The notes: generated by a model not told the origin, from the sequence alone. A stretch of 64,000 nucleotides of DNA from Pseudoneobacillus rhizosphaerae (GCF_917563885.1 NZ_CAKJTG010000009.1:142664-206663); one strand, 5' to 3'. Positions 48,948-58,783 are shown, counted from the stretch's first letter. Made by a program: numbers and translations.

Positions 48948-49370
48948 TTACAATTTGACAAAGTAAATCCAGTGAAATAAAGACCCTAAAATTTTCCCCA
49001 ACACAAGTGCCATGAGCAGAATGGTAATTTTCCCATCAACACCAACTCTTTTTGCCAAAATAGGTAAGACATTTAATACCTCTGTTAACGCTGCCGCAAC
49101 CATCCCGTAAAATATCCCTGTAGCCAAACCTATTGGTATCAAGAAATATGATTTAAGAAAAAGAATAACATCCTCCAAACTAACTAAAACTCCCGTTAAT
49201 GCCCCCATTACAACAGCCCATTCATACCAATGTATCATTTTCATTGTTTTGCTTAATTGTGTTAGTCTTGGTATGACTCCAAGTACGGTCAAAAAAGCCA
49301 CATAACCTGTTCCAACTGCTAATCCACCAGCAAGTCCTATAAACATGACAATCAGAATACTAATGGTCAT
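48948..49370 (-). CDS. spoVAB: Stage V sporulation protein AB
   Basis: A 140-residue membrane protein with about four helices, matching SpoVAB (141) in the blocks IPRLTQLSKT and LTEVLNVLPILAKRVG and the end GKILGSLFHWIYFV. ATG at 49370 (a TTG one codon earlier is possible) overlaps the spoVAA stop by 11 bases. Second gene of the operon. Confidence 0.93.
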   Translation of the reverse strand: MTISILIVMFIGLAGGLAVGTGYVAFLTVLGVIPRLTQLSKTMKMIHWYEWAVVMGALTGVLVSLEDVILFLKSYFLIPIGLATGIFYGMVAAALTEVLNVLPILAKRVGVDGKITILLMALVLGKILGSLFHWIYFVKL

Positions 49371-49980
49371 CAATTTTTAACATACTTTCTTTATTTTCAT
49401 TCATGATGACGTAGTGATCCAGATTTTGCTGGTAATTAAACATCTCCACTTCTAGCGGACTTGGCTCTTCATTAATTCGTTTCTTGAAAATGTGGTTAAA
49501 AAATAATACCATCCCAAGTCCTAAACCAATTGAGTATGGAATTTGAAATATAAGTGGATGGGGATTATAGGTGCCAGTGATAATGGTATAAATGTGTTGA
49601 TGGACTGCTTTCATACTTACATCTTCGTGAAAATTCATTATGGCCATTGCTGCACCAAAAAATAGTAATAGCCAAATTAATATAAATAAAGGAATGGAAA
49701 CGCCTCTCTTTTTACTAACTACTTCTATGATGGTTTGAGTGGGACCGATGATTTGTATATCAGCGTCAGGATATAAGGTATTTATCAGTTTAATTACTTT
49801 CATGACATCAATAATGATGATGTTATTGTCCTGCTTTGTTATCTTGTGTATGGGAATGGCGATAATTTTTTGATAAATTTCTTCATCAGCGATGACCTGA
49901 GCGATATCCTGAAACTTAACCAATATATCCTGGTGAACAATAACTCGATGTCTCATGCGAATGTAGATTGTTTTTTCCAA
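49360..49980 (-). CDS. spoVAA: Stage V sporulation protein AA
   Basis: A 206-residue protein with a soluble N-terminal domain (EKTIYIRMRHRVIVHQDILV) and two C-terminal helices (about 100-120 and 145-165). The TTG at 49980 lies about 8 bases after GGAAG and gives the B. subtilis length of 206; an upstream ATG at 49998 overlaps that site. First gene of the truncated operon, needed with other SpoVA proteins for dipicolinate transport. SigG control expected; no clear promoter was found. Confidence 0.9.
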   Translation of the reverse strand: MEKTIYIRMRHRVIVHQDILVKFQDIAQVIADEEIYQKIIAIPIHKITKQDNNIIIIDVMKVIKLINTLYPDADIQIIGPTQTIIEVVSKKRGVSIPLFILIWLLLFFGAAMAIMNFHEDVSMKAVHQHIYTIITGTYNPHPLIFQIPYSIGLGLGMVLFFNHIFKKRINEEPSPLEVEMFNYQQNLDHYVIMNENKESMLKIDDH

Positions 49981-50063
49981 AACATTCACTTCCCACACAT
50001 GGATTTCCTTGTATAAGTATTATTTGTTAAGGACAATTTTTTCATGAAGACCAATAAATGTAA

Positions 50064-50181
50064 AAAGCGGAAGCGCCTTGATCAGCCCCGACAAGCATAA
50101 GACGCTCCAAGTAAGAAGGCTGCTTTTTGCCTTCTTACTTGGAGTGACTTATGACCTCGAGGGGCTAGGCGCTGCAGCTGG
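50064..50181. repeat. Long nested palindrome, intergenic repeat
   Basis: The inner stem is a perfect 16-base pair CTCCAAGTAAGAAGGC (50105-50120) with its complement (50129-50144) around 8 bases. Outer arms also pair: AGCCCC/GGGGCT (50084-50089, 50161-50166) and AGCGCC/GGCGCT (50072-50077, 50168-50173), with ATAAG/CTTAT in between. It sits between spoVAA and sigF. Fragments recur at 2634-2668 (GCGGAAGCG) and at 58114-58126 (AAGACGCTCCA). No ORF crosses it convincingly. Confidence 0.85.
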
Positions 50182-50213
50182 ATTCGAAAGCACACAAAAA
50201 AGCCGCATGAATC

Positions 50214-50972
50214 TTAGAGATCCATACGGTCCTTCATTTGTTGTAGTATTTTCTTTTCTAGCCTAGAAACTTGAACTTGAGAAATGCCTAAACGTGCTGC
50301 TACCTCTGACTGTGTCTGATCTTTGTAGTACCTTAAATAGACGATTAATCGTTCACGATCATCGAGCTCGCGGATTGCTTCTTTTAAAGCAATTTTATCG
50401 AACCATTTGCCCTCATTGCCATCATCAATTTGATCAAGTAACGTAATCGGATCGCCATCATTTTCATAAACAGTTTCATGAATGGAAGATGGGGTACGAC
50501 TAGCTTCTTGTGCAAGAATAATATCTTCGGGTGTTAGTTCGAGATATTCTGATAACTCATTTACCGTTGGAACACGGCCTAAATTTTTTGATAACTCATC
50601 TTTTGCTTTACGAATTTTATTACCCATTTCTTTTAGGGAACGACTGACCTTCACTGTACCATCATCACGAATAAACCTTTGGATTTCTCCGATAATCATC
50701 GGAACTGCATAAGTAGAAAACTTAACATCATAAGAAAGGTCGAATTTATCGACGGATTTTAACAAGCCGATACAGCCTATTTGAAATAAATCATCTGGAT
50801 CATAGCCACGATTAATAAATCGTTGAACAACCGACCAGACAAGGCGCATGTTTCTTTGGACAATGGTATCCCTTGCATCTTGATCTCCATCTTGGCTCTT
50901 TTTTATTAATTCCTTAACTTCATGATCTTTTAAATAGGTTTGTGTTTTTTCGTTTTTGACCTCCACATCCAT
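50214..50972 (-). CDS. sigF: Forespore sigma factor SigF
   Basis: The 252-residue SigB-family factor has region 2 (DLFQIGCIGLLKSVDKFDLSYDVKFSTYA), region 3, and region 4 HTH (QSEVAARLGISQVQVSR). First forespore-specific sigma, held inactive by SpoIIAB. ATG at 50972 lies 8 bases after AAGGAG and gives MDVEV as in B. subtilis; the TTG at 50978 is too close. Third gene of spoIIA. Confidence 0.97.
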   Translation of the reverse strand: MDVEVKNEKTQTYLKDHEVKELIKKSQDGDQDARDTIVQRNMRLVWSVVQRFINRGYDPDDLFQIGCIGLLKSVDKFDLSYDVKFSTYAVPMIIGEIQRFIRDDGTVKVSRSLKEMGNKIRKAKDELSKNLGRVPTVNELSEYLELTPEDIILAQEASRTPSSIHETVYENDGDPITLLDQIDDGNEGKWFDKIALKEAIRELDDRERLIVYLRYYKDQTQSEVAARLGISQVQVSRLEKKILQQMKDRMDL

Positions 50973-50984
50973 AGACAAGTCTCC

Positions 50985-51425
50985 TTAATTACATAGCATT
51001 TTGCTTTTTAATAAATGCTTTCTTAATCTTATTTCGGTTCCCTGGCCTGGTTGTGAAAATACTTCCACATCATCCATGAAATTCTCCATAATAGTGAATC
51101 CCATACCAGATCTTTCTAAATCTGGTTTAGTTGTAAATAAAGGTTGCATCGCTTCTTCAACATCAATAATACCGATACCTTCATCCTTAATGGTTATATC
51201 AATAAAGCCCTCTTCTATAGTGACATTAATATACACAAATCCTGATGGATCATTTTCATACCCATGTATGATAGAATTGGTAACTGCCTCAGAAACGACA
51301 GTTTTGATTTCGGTTAGTTCATCCATTGTCGGATCAAGCTGTGCTACAAAAGATGCGACCGTTACACGGGCAAATGATTCATTTTGACTTAACGCACTAA
51401 ATTGAATCTTCATCTCATTTTTCAT
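50985..51425 (-). CDS. spoIIAB: Anti-sigma F factor / serine kinase SpoIIAB
   Basis: The 146-residue GHKL-type kinase has the N-box [13 protein letters not shown] (about 44-56), DEGIGI and [12 protein letters not shown]. It binds SigF and phosphorylates SpoIIAA. Start overlaps the spoIIAA stop by one base. Length as in B. subtilis (146). Confidence 0.97.
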   Translation of the reverse strand: MKNEMKIQFSALSQNESFARVTVASFVAQLDPTMDELTEIKTVVSEAVTNSIIHGYENDPSGFVYINVTIEEGFIDITIKDEGIGIIDVEEAMQPLFTTKPDLERSGMGFTIMENFMDDVEVFSQPGQGTEIRLRKHLLKSKMLCN

Positions 51426-51775
51426 TACGCCACCCCCAAACTTTGCAATGCAAACTCTTCTGTCGGCTCAAGTCGCATAATTTTAAACAAGCCAGACAAA
51501 TCAAATAGCCGCTCAATTGCAGGGGAGATGGCACAAACAACCATTTCTCCATGAAGTTGTTTAATTTGCTTATATCGACCTAGAATAACTCCTAAACCAG
51601 AGCTATCCATGAATGATAAATGCTCTAAATTTAAAAGAATATGGCGAATTTGGTGCTTTTCAATTGCGTTTGTAGCGAGATTACGTAAGTCTTCTGCTGT
51701 ATGATGGTCCAACTCCCCTTCTAGGCGGATACATAAAACATCATTTTTCACTTCCAAGTCAATTTTAAGACTCAC
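51425..51775 (-). CDS. spoIIAA: Anti-sigma F factor antagonist SpoIIAA
   Basis: The 116-residue STAS-domain protein has the phosphorylated serine Ser58 in [14 protein letters not shown]. Dephosphorylated SpoIIAA releases SigF from SpoIIAB in the forespore. GTG start at 51775 follows GGAGG by 9 bases. First gene of the spoIIA operon behind a SigH-type promoter. Confidence 0.97.
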   Translation of the reverse strand: MSLKIDLEVKNDVLCIRLEGELDHHTAEDLRNLATNAIEKHQIRHILLNLEHLSFMDSSGLGVILGRYKQIKQLHGEMVVCAISPAIERLFDLSGLFKIMRLEPTEEFALQSLGVA

Positions 51776-51809
51776 TATCCTCAGCCTCCTTCATCTGGTA
51801 TAGTGAGTC

Positions 51810-51839
51810 AAATTCGCTTTTTAGACCTCTATTTCCTTC
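51810..51839 (-). promoter_or_regulatory. SigH promoter of the spoIIA operon
   Basis: On the minus strand GAAGGAAAT (51839-51831) and AGCGAATTT (51818-51810) are 12 bases apart, matching the SigH pattern RnAGGAwWW and RnnGAATww. Known SigH/Spo0A control of spoIIA in B. subtilis supports it. Confidence 0.8.
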
Positions 51840-51909
51840 TAACAGACAAAACTAGTGTAATTTCGCCAAAAGAAGAAAAGAATTTTATCTTTTCGACAAA
51901 GGTTATTAA

Positions 51910-53076
51910 CTAATTAGATTTAGTGAACATACCAAATGAACGCTTAAACAGCTTCCACCAGTTAGCTTCCTTTACATCTTCATTTGCAACTAAAGGACTT
52001 TCAGATAGTACCTTTCCGTCTTTAACGAGTTTAAGGGTCCCAACTTGATCTCCTTTTAAAACAGGTGCTTTTAATTTCTTTTGTAAGGTAATATTCTTTT
52101 GCACCTTTTCTATGCTTTCACCTTTTTTAGTCAATAGCGATATGGGTTCACTTGTAACCGCGTTGATAGACTTTTTATCACCTTTACTAACCACTGCTTT
52201 CCCTAAGGAATGTCCTCTTTTATACATTGGATGCGTTTCGTATTGACTAAATGCAAAATCTAATAATTTAGTCACTTGTGCATTTCTCTCTTTTGATGTT
52301 GGAGCGCCAAATACAACTGCGATAACGCGCATACCATTTTTTTCAGCAGTTGCTGTTAAGCAGTACATCGCTTCTCTAGTAAAGCCTGTTTTTAATCCAT
52401 CAACACCCGGATAAAACCGTACTAGCTTATTTGTATTTACGAGCCAAAATTTATTATCCGTATTCTCCCTTAAATAATCTTCATATTGACCTGTAAACTC
52501 AGTTATCGATTCATACTTTAATAATTCCTTAGCCATCATTGCCATATCATAGGCTGTACTGTAATGATCACTTGCAGGTAATCCTGTTGTATTTTGGAAT
52601 TTCGTATTTTTTAAACCTAATTCTTTTACCTTGTTATTCATTAACTCAACAAAGGCTTCCTCTGACCCTGCAATTCGCTCAGCCATTGCAACAGAAGCAT
52701 CGTTACCAGAACCAATAGCGATTCCTTTCAAAAGCTCCTTAGTTGTCATTTCTTCGCCAGGTTCCAAGAAAATTTGTGAACCGCCCATTGAAGCGGCATA
52801 TTCACTTGCCCGGATCTTTTCGTCCATCGTCAGTCTGCCTTCATCAAGCGCTTCCATTATTAATAGCATAGTCATGATTTTGGTCATACTTGCGGGAGGT
52901 AGTTTTTCATGACTATTCTTATCGTACATAATGGTTCCTGTATCCCTTTCAATTAGTACTGCTGATGCAACACTATTCACTAGTTCAGTACTGGTTTTTT
53001 CTTGTGCTAGTACTGCTTGACCTAATACAGAAAATAATAAAGTAAACAGTATTATCATTGAGAAATGTCGTTTCAT
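51910..53076 (-). CDS. dacF: Sporulation D-alanyl-D-alanine carboxypeptidase DacF
   Basis: The 388-residue precursor has a signal peptide (1-24) and penicillin-binding motifs SMTK (about 62-65), SGN (about 122) and KTG in LKTGFTREA (about 226). DacF acts with DacB in lowering cortex cross-linking, in the forespore. It precedes spoIIAA, as in B. subtilis, where read-through occurs. A SigF-type promoter motif lies upstream. Confidence 0.94.
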   Translation of the reverse strand: MKRHFSMIILFTLLFSVLGQAVLAQEKTSTELVNSVASAVLIERDTGTIMYDKNSHEKLPPASMTKIMTMLLIMEALDEGRLTMDEKIRASEYAASMGGSQIFLEPGEEMTTKELLKGIAIGSGNDASVAMAERIAGSEEAFVELMNNKVKELGLKNTKFQNTTGLPASDHYSTAYDMAMMAKELLKYESITEFTGQYEDYLRENTDNKFWLVNTNKLVRFYPGVDGLKTGFTREAMYCLTATAEKNGMRVIAVVFGAPTSKERNAQVTKLLDFAFSQYETHPMYKRGHSLGKAVVSKGDKKSINAVTSEPISLLTKKGESIEKVQKNITLQKKLKAPVLKGDQVGTLKLVKDGKVLSESPLVANEDVKEANWWKLFKRSFGMFTKSN

Positions 53077-53107
53077 ATTGCAGAACCCTCCAATCTTATA
53101 TAGCCTC

Positions 53108-53136
53108 CATTTTTTCCAAAAACACCACTTTTATAC
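53108..53136 (-). promoter_or_regulatory. Possible SigF promoter of dacF
   Basis: On the minus strand GTATA (53136-53132) and GGAAAAAATG (53117-53108) are 14 bases apart, near the SigF pattern GYATA and GGnnAnAHTR. Forespore expression of dacF is known in B. subtilis. Confidence 0.5.
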
Positions 53137-53165
53137 AATTTTTTCTAAATTAATAATGAGAAAAA

Positions 53166-53198
53166 AAAAATCCTAGGATGTTTCATCCTAAGATTTTT
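53166..53198 (-). terminator. Terminator of deoB-punA-pdp
   Basis: AATCCTAGGATG/CATCCTAAGATT near-perfect stem with a 3-base loop; long T run on the minus strand. Confidence 0.85.
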
Positions 53199-53222
53199 TA
53201 AAAGATATAGATATAGCATTAA

Positions 53223-54527
53223 TTACTCCGTTATTTCCTCATATATAAGTGTTGGTGCCTTTGCTGGTTCTGAAGTTACGGTAATATTTTCATACAATTT
53301 TTGTTTCACAGCATCTACATTTTCAAAGTTACTGTAAATCGTAACTAACGAATCACCCTTTTGGACTTTATCTCCAATTTTTTTCCGAAGCATTAGCCCA
53401 ACCGCTAAGTCTATTGTAGACTCTTTTGTAGCTCTTCCTGCACCTAAAATCATTGCAGCCGTACCAATTTCGTCAGCCACCATTTCTTTCACATAACCAT
53501 CTTCTTTTGCTTCTAGTTCAATAATGTACTTTGCCTGTGGTAGTTTTTCAGGTTGATCAACAACCGAAGCATCGCCACCTTGAGAAGCTAAAAATAGTTT
53601 AAATGTTTCTAAAGCAGATCCATCTTTAATTACATTTTCAAGCAATTGACGTGCCTCTTCTAAGGAATTTGCTTTTTTTGCCAGGTAGACCATATGGCTA
53701 CCTAATGTTAAACAAAGCTCTGTTAAATCTTCAGGCCCTTCACCCTTTAATGTATCAATTGCTTCTTTTACTTCAAGAGCATTTCCAATGGCAAAACCGA
53801 GTGGCTGACTCATGTCAGAAATAATCGCCATCGTTTGTCTGCCGACATTATTACCAATTCGCACCATTGCGTGTGCAAGATCTCTTGAATCATCAATTGT
53901 TTTCATGAATGCCCCAGCGCCAGTTTTTACATCAAGCACAATCGCATCTGCACCGGCTGCAATTTTTTTACTCATAATTGAACTAGCAATCATCGGAATA
54001 CTATTTACCGTCGCTGTCACATCACGTAGAGAATAAAGTTTTTTATCGGCAGGTGTTAAGTTACCACTTTGACCTATTACAGCAATTTTATTTTTATTCA
54101 CGAGATCAATAAATTCTTGATTTTCTATTTCTACGTGAAAGCCTTCAACTGCCTCTAACTTATCAATAGTACCACCAGTATGTCCTAAGCCGCGACCTGA
54201 CATTTTTGCCACAGGCACACCCACTGCCGCAACAAGTGGACCTAAAACTAAAGTGGTTGTATCGCCAACCCCACCGGTTGAGTGTTTATCTACTTTAATA
54301 CCTTCAATTTGTGATAAATCAATTTGATCTCCAGACTTTACCATTGCCATTGTTAAGTCTGCAGTTTCACTCTCCGTCATACCATTAAAGAAAACGGCCA
54401 TAGTAAAAGCACTTACTTGATAGTCTGGAATTGTTCCTTCTGTATAACCATTAACTATAAATTGAATTTCTTCTGTTGAAAGCTTCTCACCATCGCGCTT
54501 CTTTTCAATTAAATCAACCATTCTCAT
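53223..54527 (-). CDS. pdp: Pyrimidine-nucleoside phosphorylase
   Basis: The 434-residue enzyme cleaves uridine and thymidine with phosphate. It has [13 protein letters not shown] (about 81-93), the phosphate site, and [17 protein letters not shown] (about 110). ATG at 54527 follows GAGGTGATTTCG; the GTG at 54536 is within that site. Third gene of a nucleoside salvage unit with deoB and punA. Confidence 0.95.
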   Translation of the reverse strand: MRMVDLIEKKRDGEKLSTEEIQFIVNGYTEGTIPDYQVSAFTMAVFFNGMTESETADLTMAMVKSGDQIDLSQIEGIKVDKHSTGGVGDTTTLVLGPLVAAVGVPVAKMSGRGLGHTGGTIDKLEAVEGFHVEIENQEFIDLVNKNKIAVIGQSGNLTPADKKLYSLRDVTATVNSIPMIASSIMSKKIAAGADAIVLDVKTGAGAFMKTIDDSRDLAHAMVRIGNNVGRQTMAIISDMSQPLGFAIGNALEVKEAIDTLKGEGPEDLTELCLTLGSHMVYLAKKANSLEEARQLLENVIKDGSALETFKLFLASQGGDASVVDQPEKLPQAKYIIELEAKEDGYVKEMVADEIGTAAMILGAGRATKESTIDLAVGLMLRKKIGDKVQKGDSLVTIYSNFENVDAVKQKLYENITVTSEPAKAPTLIYEEITE

Positions 54528-54554
54528 CGAAATCACCTCATACTTTTTATTAGC

Positions 54555-55379
54555 TTATAGGTTTCCAAATTGCTTGATACATTCTTTTACATAAGTAAGG
54601 AAATTAGCTTTTACTCTTTCTGTTGTTTCAATTACTTCTTCATGATTTAATGGTTGGTCTAAAATTCCTGCAGCCATATTAGAGATACAGGAAATTCCCA
54701 TTACTTTCATTCCTGCATGACGTGCTACGATTACCTCTGGTACAGTTGACATTCCTACAGCATCCCCACCTAATGTACGTATCATTCGTACTTCTGCAGG
54801 TGTTTCATAAGTAGGACCTGTATTTCCAACATAAACTCCCTCTTGTGTGGAAATATTTAACTGCTTTGAAATTTGTTTTGCCAATGCTCGTAACTCTTTA
54901 TTATAAGCCTCCGACATATCAGGGAATCGTACACCTAAGCGGGAATCGTTTGACCCTATTAAAGGATTGGTACCCATATTATTAATATGATCTGTAATAA
55001 TCATTAAATCTCCTGGTGTAAAGCTTTCATTAACTCCTCCAGCAGCATTAGTAACAATTAATATGTCAACACCTAACTCCTTCATTACTCTAACTGGAAA
55101 GGTTACTTTTTCTAAGGAATATCCTTCATAGAAATGAAATCTTCCTTGCATAGCTACAACTTCAATTTCTTGAATACGCCCAAAAACTAGCTGGCCAGCA
55201 TGACCTTCTACCGTTGAAACAGGGAAATCTGGAATATCATTGTAGGCGATTTTCACAGGTTGCTCGATTTCATCTGCGAGTACGCCAAGTCCTGAACCTA
55301 GTATTAAACCAATTTTGGGACTTCTTTCATATTTTCCTTTTAAAAATTGTGCAGCATTTTGAATTTTCGTGAAATCCAT
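54555..55379 (-). CDS. punA: Purine nucleoside phosphorylase (trimeric type)
   Basis: The 274-residue enzyme has GLILGSGLG (phosphate loop, about 24-32), GRFHFYEGY (about 79-87) and VTNAAGGVN, as in trimeric PNP. Uses guanosine and inosine, possibly deoxy forms. B. subtilis PunA (PupG) is 271 residues and also follows the phosphopentomutase gene. 46 bases downstream of deoB. Confidence 0.95.
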   Translation of the reverse strand: MDFTKIQNAAQFLKGKYERSPKIGLILGSGLGVLADEIEQPVKIAYNDIPDFPVSTVEGHAGQLVFGRIQEIEVVAMQGRFHFYEGYSLEKVTFPVRVMKELGVDILIVTNAAGGVNESFTPGDLMIITDHINNMGTNPLIGSNDSRLGVRFPDMSEAYNKELRALAKQISKQLNISTQEGVYVGNTGPTYETPAEVRMIRTLGGDAVGMSTVPEVIVARHAGMKVMGISCISNMAAGILDQPLNHEEVIETTERVKANFLTYVKECIKQFGNL

Positions 55380-55425
55380 CTTCCTACTCCTTATCTTTTT
55401 CCAAAAAGGTTTTGGAAATTATGAA

Positions 55426-56610
55426 TTAGTTTAATTCCTTAAGAAAGCTTTTTCCAAAGCTAGGCATTTTTACATTAAAATTCTCTGCAACCGTTGCACC
55501 AATATCGGCAAATGTTTCACAAATAGGTAGATCTTTACCTTCCATCATTCGTTTTGAATAGACAAGAAGTGGTACATATTCTCTTGTATGGTCTGTACCT
55601 GGGTGAACTGGATCATTACCATGATCAGCCGTAATAATTAATAAGTCATCATCTTGCATTTTTTCAAAAACTTCTGGAAGTCTAGCATCGTATTCTTCTA
55701 ATGCTTTTCCATATCCAATAGGGTCTCTACGATGTCCGAAAAGAGCATCAAAGTCCACTAAATTCAAAAAGCTCAAACCCGTAAACTCCATGTTTAAACT
55801 ATCAACTAATTTATCCATGCCATCCATATTAGAAATAGTACGTAACGATTTTGTGATTCCTTCGCCATCAAAAATATCGGAAATCTTCCCAATAGCAATA
55901 ACATCGTAACCGGAGTCCTTTAATTCGCTCATAACCGTGCGATAAAATGGCTTAAGGGCGTAGTCATGACGGTTAGGGGTACGTTTAAAATTACCTGGTT
56001 CTCCTAAAAAAGGTCTAGCTATAACTCGACCAACCATATACTTTTCATCTAATGTAAGTTCTCTTGCCAACTTACAAATATCATATTGTTCTTCAATTGG
56101 AATAATATCTTCATGAGCAGCTATTTGTAATACCGAATCTGCAGATGTGTAGACGATTAATGAGCCTGTCTTCATGTGTTCTTCTCCAAGCTCATCTAAA
56201 ATCTCAGTTCCACTAGCAGGCTTATTTCCAATAATTTTACGACCTGTTCTTGTTTCTAACTCTGAAATAAGTTCAGCTGGGAATCCATCTGGAAAAACCC
56301 TAAATGGAGTTTGGATATTCAAACCCATTATTTCCCAATGTCCAGTCATTGTATCTTTTCCATTTGATGCTTCCTGCATTTTAGTATAATAAGCTAAAGG
56401 CTTCTCAACTTTGTCGATTCCTTTAATTTCACGAATATGACTAAGCCCTAATTTTCCCATGTTAGGCATTTTTAAACCATTCATTTTTTCAGCTATATGA
56501 CCTAACGTATCAGATCCCTTATCGCCAAACTTTTCTGCATCAGGAGCTTCCCCAATCCCGACTGAATCCATCACAACTAAAAAAATTCGTTTGTATGTAT
56601 GATTAGACAT
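55426..56610 (-). CDS. deoB: Phosphopentomutase
   Basis: The 394-residue metalloenzyme (Drm/DeoB) interconverts ribose 1- and 5-phosphate, linking nucleoside breakdown to the pentose pathway. It has the metal-site VMDSVGIG (about 12-19), the nucleophile region [10 protein letters not shown] (about 89-98) and ADHGNDP (about 326). First gene of deoB-punA-pdp; GGAGG precedes ATG. Confidence 0.96.
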   Translation of the reverse strand: MSNHTYKRIFLVVMDSVGIGEAPDAEKFGDKGSDTLGHIAEKMNGLKMPNMGKLGLSHIREIKGIDKVEKPLAYYTKMQEASNGKDTMTGHWEIMGLNIQTPFRVFPDGFPAELISELETRTGRKIIGNKPASGTEILDELGEEHMKTGSLIVYTSADSVLQIAAHEDIIPIEEQYDICKLARELTLDEKYMVGRVIARPFLGEPGNFKRTPNRHDYALKPFYRTVMSELKDSGYDVIAIGKISDIFDGEGITKSLRTISNMDGMDKLVDSLNMEFTGLSFLNLVDFDALFGHRRDPIGYGKALEEYDARLPEVFEKMQDDDLLIITADHGNDPVHPGTDHTREYVPLLVYSKRMMEGKDLPICETFADIGATVAENFNVKMPSFGKSFLKELN

Positions 56611-56956
56611 CGTTTTCCTCCTTAATTAAACATCTTAGTGCTTACATTTAATTATATTTCCCTATAATAGGAATAATCATCGTTGCATTTGTTAATGTCA
56701 GAAGTCTGACATCTATATTTTACTAAATCTATAATAAATTACAAGAAAAAAGCTACCCTAATTGAGGCAGCGGTATGACAATTCTATGAATTTATTAAGC
56801 TCTTTTCGTAAACTTTGTCGCTATTTGATAAATATAAACTACTAATTTCTTAAGTGTTAATTCCTCTTGAACAAGGAAAAGAGCACGAAACCCATATTTG
56901 ATACGGGAATTAGTCTGTGTTCGAAAAGCAACAATCTCTGCGAAAACAGCCTTTAA
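56611..56956. other. Gene-poor stretch between deoB and xerD
   Basis: This 346-base gap holds the deoB leader, a terminator at 56746-56771, and about 170 bases of non-coding sequence with no supported gene. A short motif near 56800 (TTTTCGTAA-ACTTTG) is also seen in part near 26693. Confidence 0.5.
56746..56771 (-). terminator. Terminator downstream of xerD
   Basis: On the minus strand GCTGCC, 8 bases and GGTAGC, with one G-U pair, are followed by six T. Confidence 0.6.
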
Positions 56957-57853
56957 TTAAGCTCTTGGATGGAATTTTGAATATACTTCCTTTAGTCTTG
57001 TTTTTGTAACATGTGTGTATATTTGGGTAGTTGAAATATCCGAATGACCGAGCATCTCTTGTACTGCTCTTAAATCTGCCCCATTTTCTAATAGATGCGT
57101 TGCAAACGAATGTCTTAAAGTATGCGGAGTTAGTTCCTTTTGAATTCCTGCTTCTGCAACTAATTTCTTTAAGATTTTCCACAATCCTTGTCTTGATAAT
57201 CGTTTCCCATGGTGATTTAAAAACAAAGCATCTTCTCTTTGTTTACCCGACAAAAATTTATATCGAGCTTTATCAAGATAATCTTGAACTACGGTCGCAG
57301 CGGTGGTACCAAGAGGAATAATTCGCTCTTTATTCCCCTTCCCGATACAGCGAACAAAGCCCATTGTTAAATGAACATCACCACTATTCAAGCCAATGAG
57401 TTCACTTACTCGCATTCCAGTTGCATATAGCAATTCAAGCATCGCCTTGTCACGATAGCCAAAATGACTATTTAGCTTAGGGGACTCTAATAATGTTTCA
57501 ACTTCTTCCATTGATAATACTTTGGGAAGAGATCTCTCTAGCTGTGGAGATTCAATATGTACGGTTGGGTCATGACCGACAATCTTTTCTCTGATCAAAA
57601 ATTGATGAAAGGCTCGAATGGAAGCAATATGCCTGGCCAATGTTTTGGCTGATTTACCATGCTCCTTTAAATATCCAAGAAAGTGAATAATTTGCGCCCG
57701 TTTCACTTCATTTAAATCTATTATTTTTTCAACATTTTTTAAATAGTTTAAATAACTATTTAAATCCCTTTTATATGAAATAATGGTATTATCGGCCAGT
57801 CCCTTTTCAACAATTAAAAAGTGTAGAAAATCCTTTAAATGATCCTCAATCAA
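56957..57853 (-). CDS. xerD: Site-specific tyrosine recombinase XerD
   Basis: The 298-residue recombinase (RipX in B. subtilis) resolves chromosome dimers at dif with XerC/CodV. It has the N-terminal SAM-like domain and catalytic ATGMRVSEL (Arg), [12 protein letters not shown] (HxxR) and [14 protein letters not shown] (His and nucleophilic Tyr). TTG start at 57853 lies 9 bases after GGGGAG. Follows yqzK and precedes deoB as in B. subtilis. Confidence 0.96.
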   Translation of the reverse strand: MIEDHLKDFLHFLIVEKGLADNTIISYKRDLNSYLNYLKNVEKIIDLNEVKRAQIIHFLGYLKEHGKSAKTLARHIASIRAFHQFLIREKIVGHDPTVHIESPQLERSLPKVLSMEEVETLLESPKLNSHFGYRDKAMLELLYATGMRVSELIGLNSGDVHLTMGFVRCIGKGNKERIIPLGTTAATVVQDYLDKARYKFLSGKQREDALFLNHHGKRLSRQGLWKILKKLVAEAGIQKELTPHTLRHSFATHLLENGADLRAVQEMLGHSDISTTQIYTHVTKTRLKEVYSKFHPRA

Positions 57854-57859
57854 ATCTCA

Positions 57860-58087
57860 TTACTCCCCATTTAAGTAAAACAAGATTAACCTGTCAACTA
57901 CTGACATGTCTTCCTGACTCCCCAAAGTGGAAACCTTTATGGCCGTACCCTCTGGTTCGTCATAGCGGTGATAATCTTGGTACTCTTGATTTACCCAAAT
58001 GATACCATAATAAAAAAGAATTGTGCATCCAGTAAAAATAATAAATACCTTTAGAGTTCGAAATATTGTTTTAAAAAATGAGCCCAT
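57860..58087 (-). CDS. yqzK: YqzK family membrane protein (DUF4227)
   Basis: A 75-residue protein with one transmembrane helix (about 10-30) followed by the polar sequence YDEPEGTAIKV. GGTGGTGAAGG precedes the ATG at 58087. Same position as B. subtilis yqzK between fur and xerD. Function unknown. Its stop is 6 bases before the xerD start. Confidence 0.78.
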   Translation of the reverse strand: MGSFFKTIFRTLKVFIIFTGCTILFYYGIIWVNQEYQDYHRYDEPEGTAIKVSTLGSQEDMSVVDRLILFYLNGE

Positions 58088-58200
58088 CAAACCTTCACCA
58101 CCTGTCCTAAACAAGACGCTCCAGCGCTAATTTTCCCCTTAGTACAAGGTATGCCAGTTTGGACAAGAATTATACCTCTAGGAAACAAGGTTTTTGGCCA

Positions 58201-58234
58201 AAGTAAAAAGACCTTTTTTGAAAAGGTCTACTTT
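58201..58234 (-). terminator. Terminator of fur
   Basis: AAAGTA-AAAGACCTTTT and AAAAGGTCTACTTT form a stem with a small bulge around TTG, overlapping the fur stop. Confidence 0.75.
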
Positions 58235-58689
58235 GCAGTTTCTTCTTTAGTTTTATCATGGCAACGATGACAAATACCATGGAAGGTTAAGCGGTGGTCT
58301 TTAATAATAAAGTTCCAATCCCGTTCAACTATTGCTTCAACATCCTCTAGAAGGTCGTCTTGAATTTCATCCACGGCACCGCACTCTATACAAACAAGAT
58401 GATGATGGAAGTGTGCAGCCCCTTCCTGACGTAAGTCATATCGGGAAACTCCATCACCAAAATTAATTTTGTCGACAATTTTAAGTTCTGTGAGTAATTC
58501 TAATGTCCGATATACAGTTGCTAAACCAATCTCAGGAGATTTATCTTTTACGAGGAGGTATACATCTTCCGCACTTAAATGATCCTCTTCATTTTCCAAC
58601 AACACACGAACGGTCGCTTCACGTTGTGGAGTGAGTTTATAGCTGGATGAGTGCAAATGCTTTTTAATTCTATCAATTCTACTTTCCAT
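58228..58689 (-). CDS. fur: Ferric uptake regulator Fur
   Basis: The 153-residue regulator has a winged-helix (ESRIDRIKKHL...TPQREATVRVLLENEEDHLSAEDVYL), metal sites with HFHHHLVC and the zinc-binding CIEC and CHRC pairs. It represses siderophore and iron uptake genes with Fe2+. ATG at 58689 follows GGGAGGAC; the ORF is open further but that site decides. PerR- and Fur-like boxes lie upstream. Confidence 0.93.
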   Translation of the reverse strand: MESRIDRIKKHLHSSSYKLTPQREATVRVLLENEEDHLSAEDVYLLVKDKSPEIGLATVYRTLELLTELKIVDKINFGDGVSRYDLRQEGAAHFHHHLVCIECGAVDEIQDDLLEDVEAIVERDWNFIIKDHRLTFHGICHRCHDKTKEETAK

Positions 58690-58721
58690 ACCGAAGTCCT
58701 CCCTCGCCACTGTCAATTCTC

Positions 58722-58749
58722 ATTATAACAGATAGAGGAATAGATTCAA
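58722..58749 (-). promoter_or_regulatory. SigA promoter of fur
   Basis: On the minus strand TTGAAT (58749-58744) and TATAAT (58727-58722) with a 16-base spacer, 33 bases before the start codon. Confidence 0.72.
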
Positions 58750-58750
58750 A

Positions 58751-58765
58751 ATAAAATAATTATCA
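58751..58765. promoter_or_regulatory. Fur/PerR-like operator next to the fur -35 box
   Basis: The minus strand reads TGATAATTATTTTAT, 13 of 15 identical to the 7-1-7 Fur box TGATAATNATTATCA. It abuts the -35 element, so binding would block the promoter. Confidence 0.45.
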
Positions 58766-58783
58766 TTAAGTGCTTTTATTAAA

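Noticed and set aside
49000..49980. SigG promoter for spoVAA
   Set aside because: The upstream sequence has only partial matches to the SigG pattern, so no site was listed.
50078..50266. 62-codon plus-strand frame
   Set aside because: It reads through the large palindrome and into the end of sigF on the other strand; no ribosome binding site.
56910..57182. 90-codon minus-strand frame within xerD
   Set aside because: Alternative frame over the xerD 3' end, which is clearly the coding frame by its HxxR and Tyr motifs.
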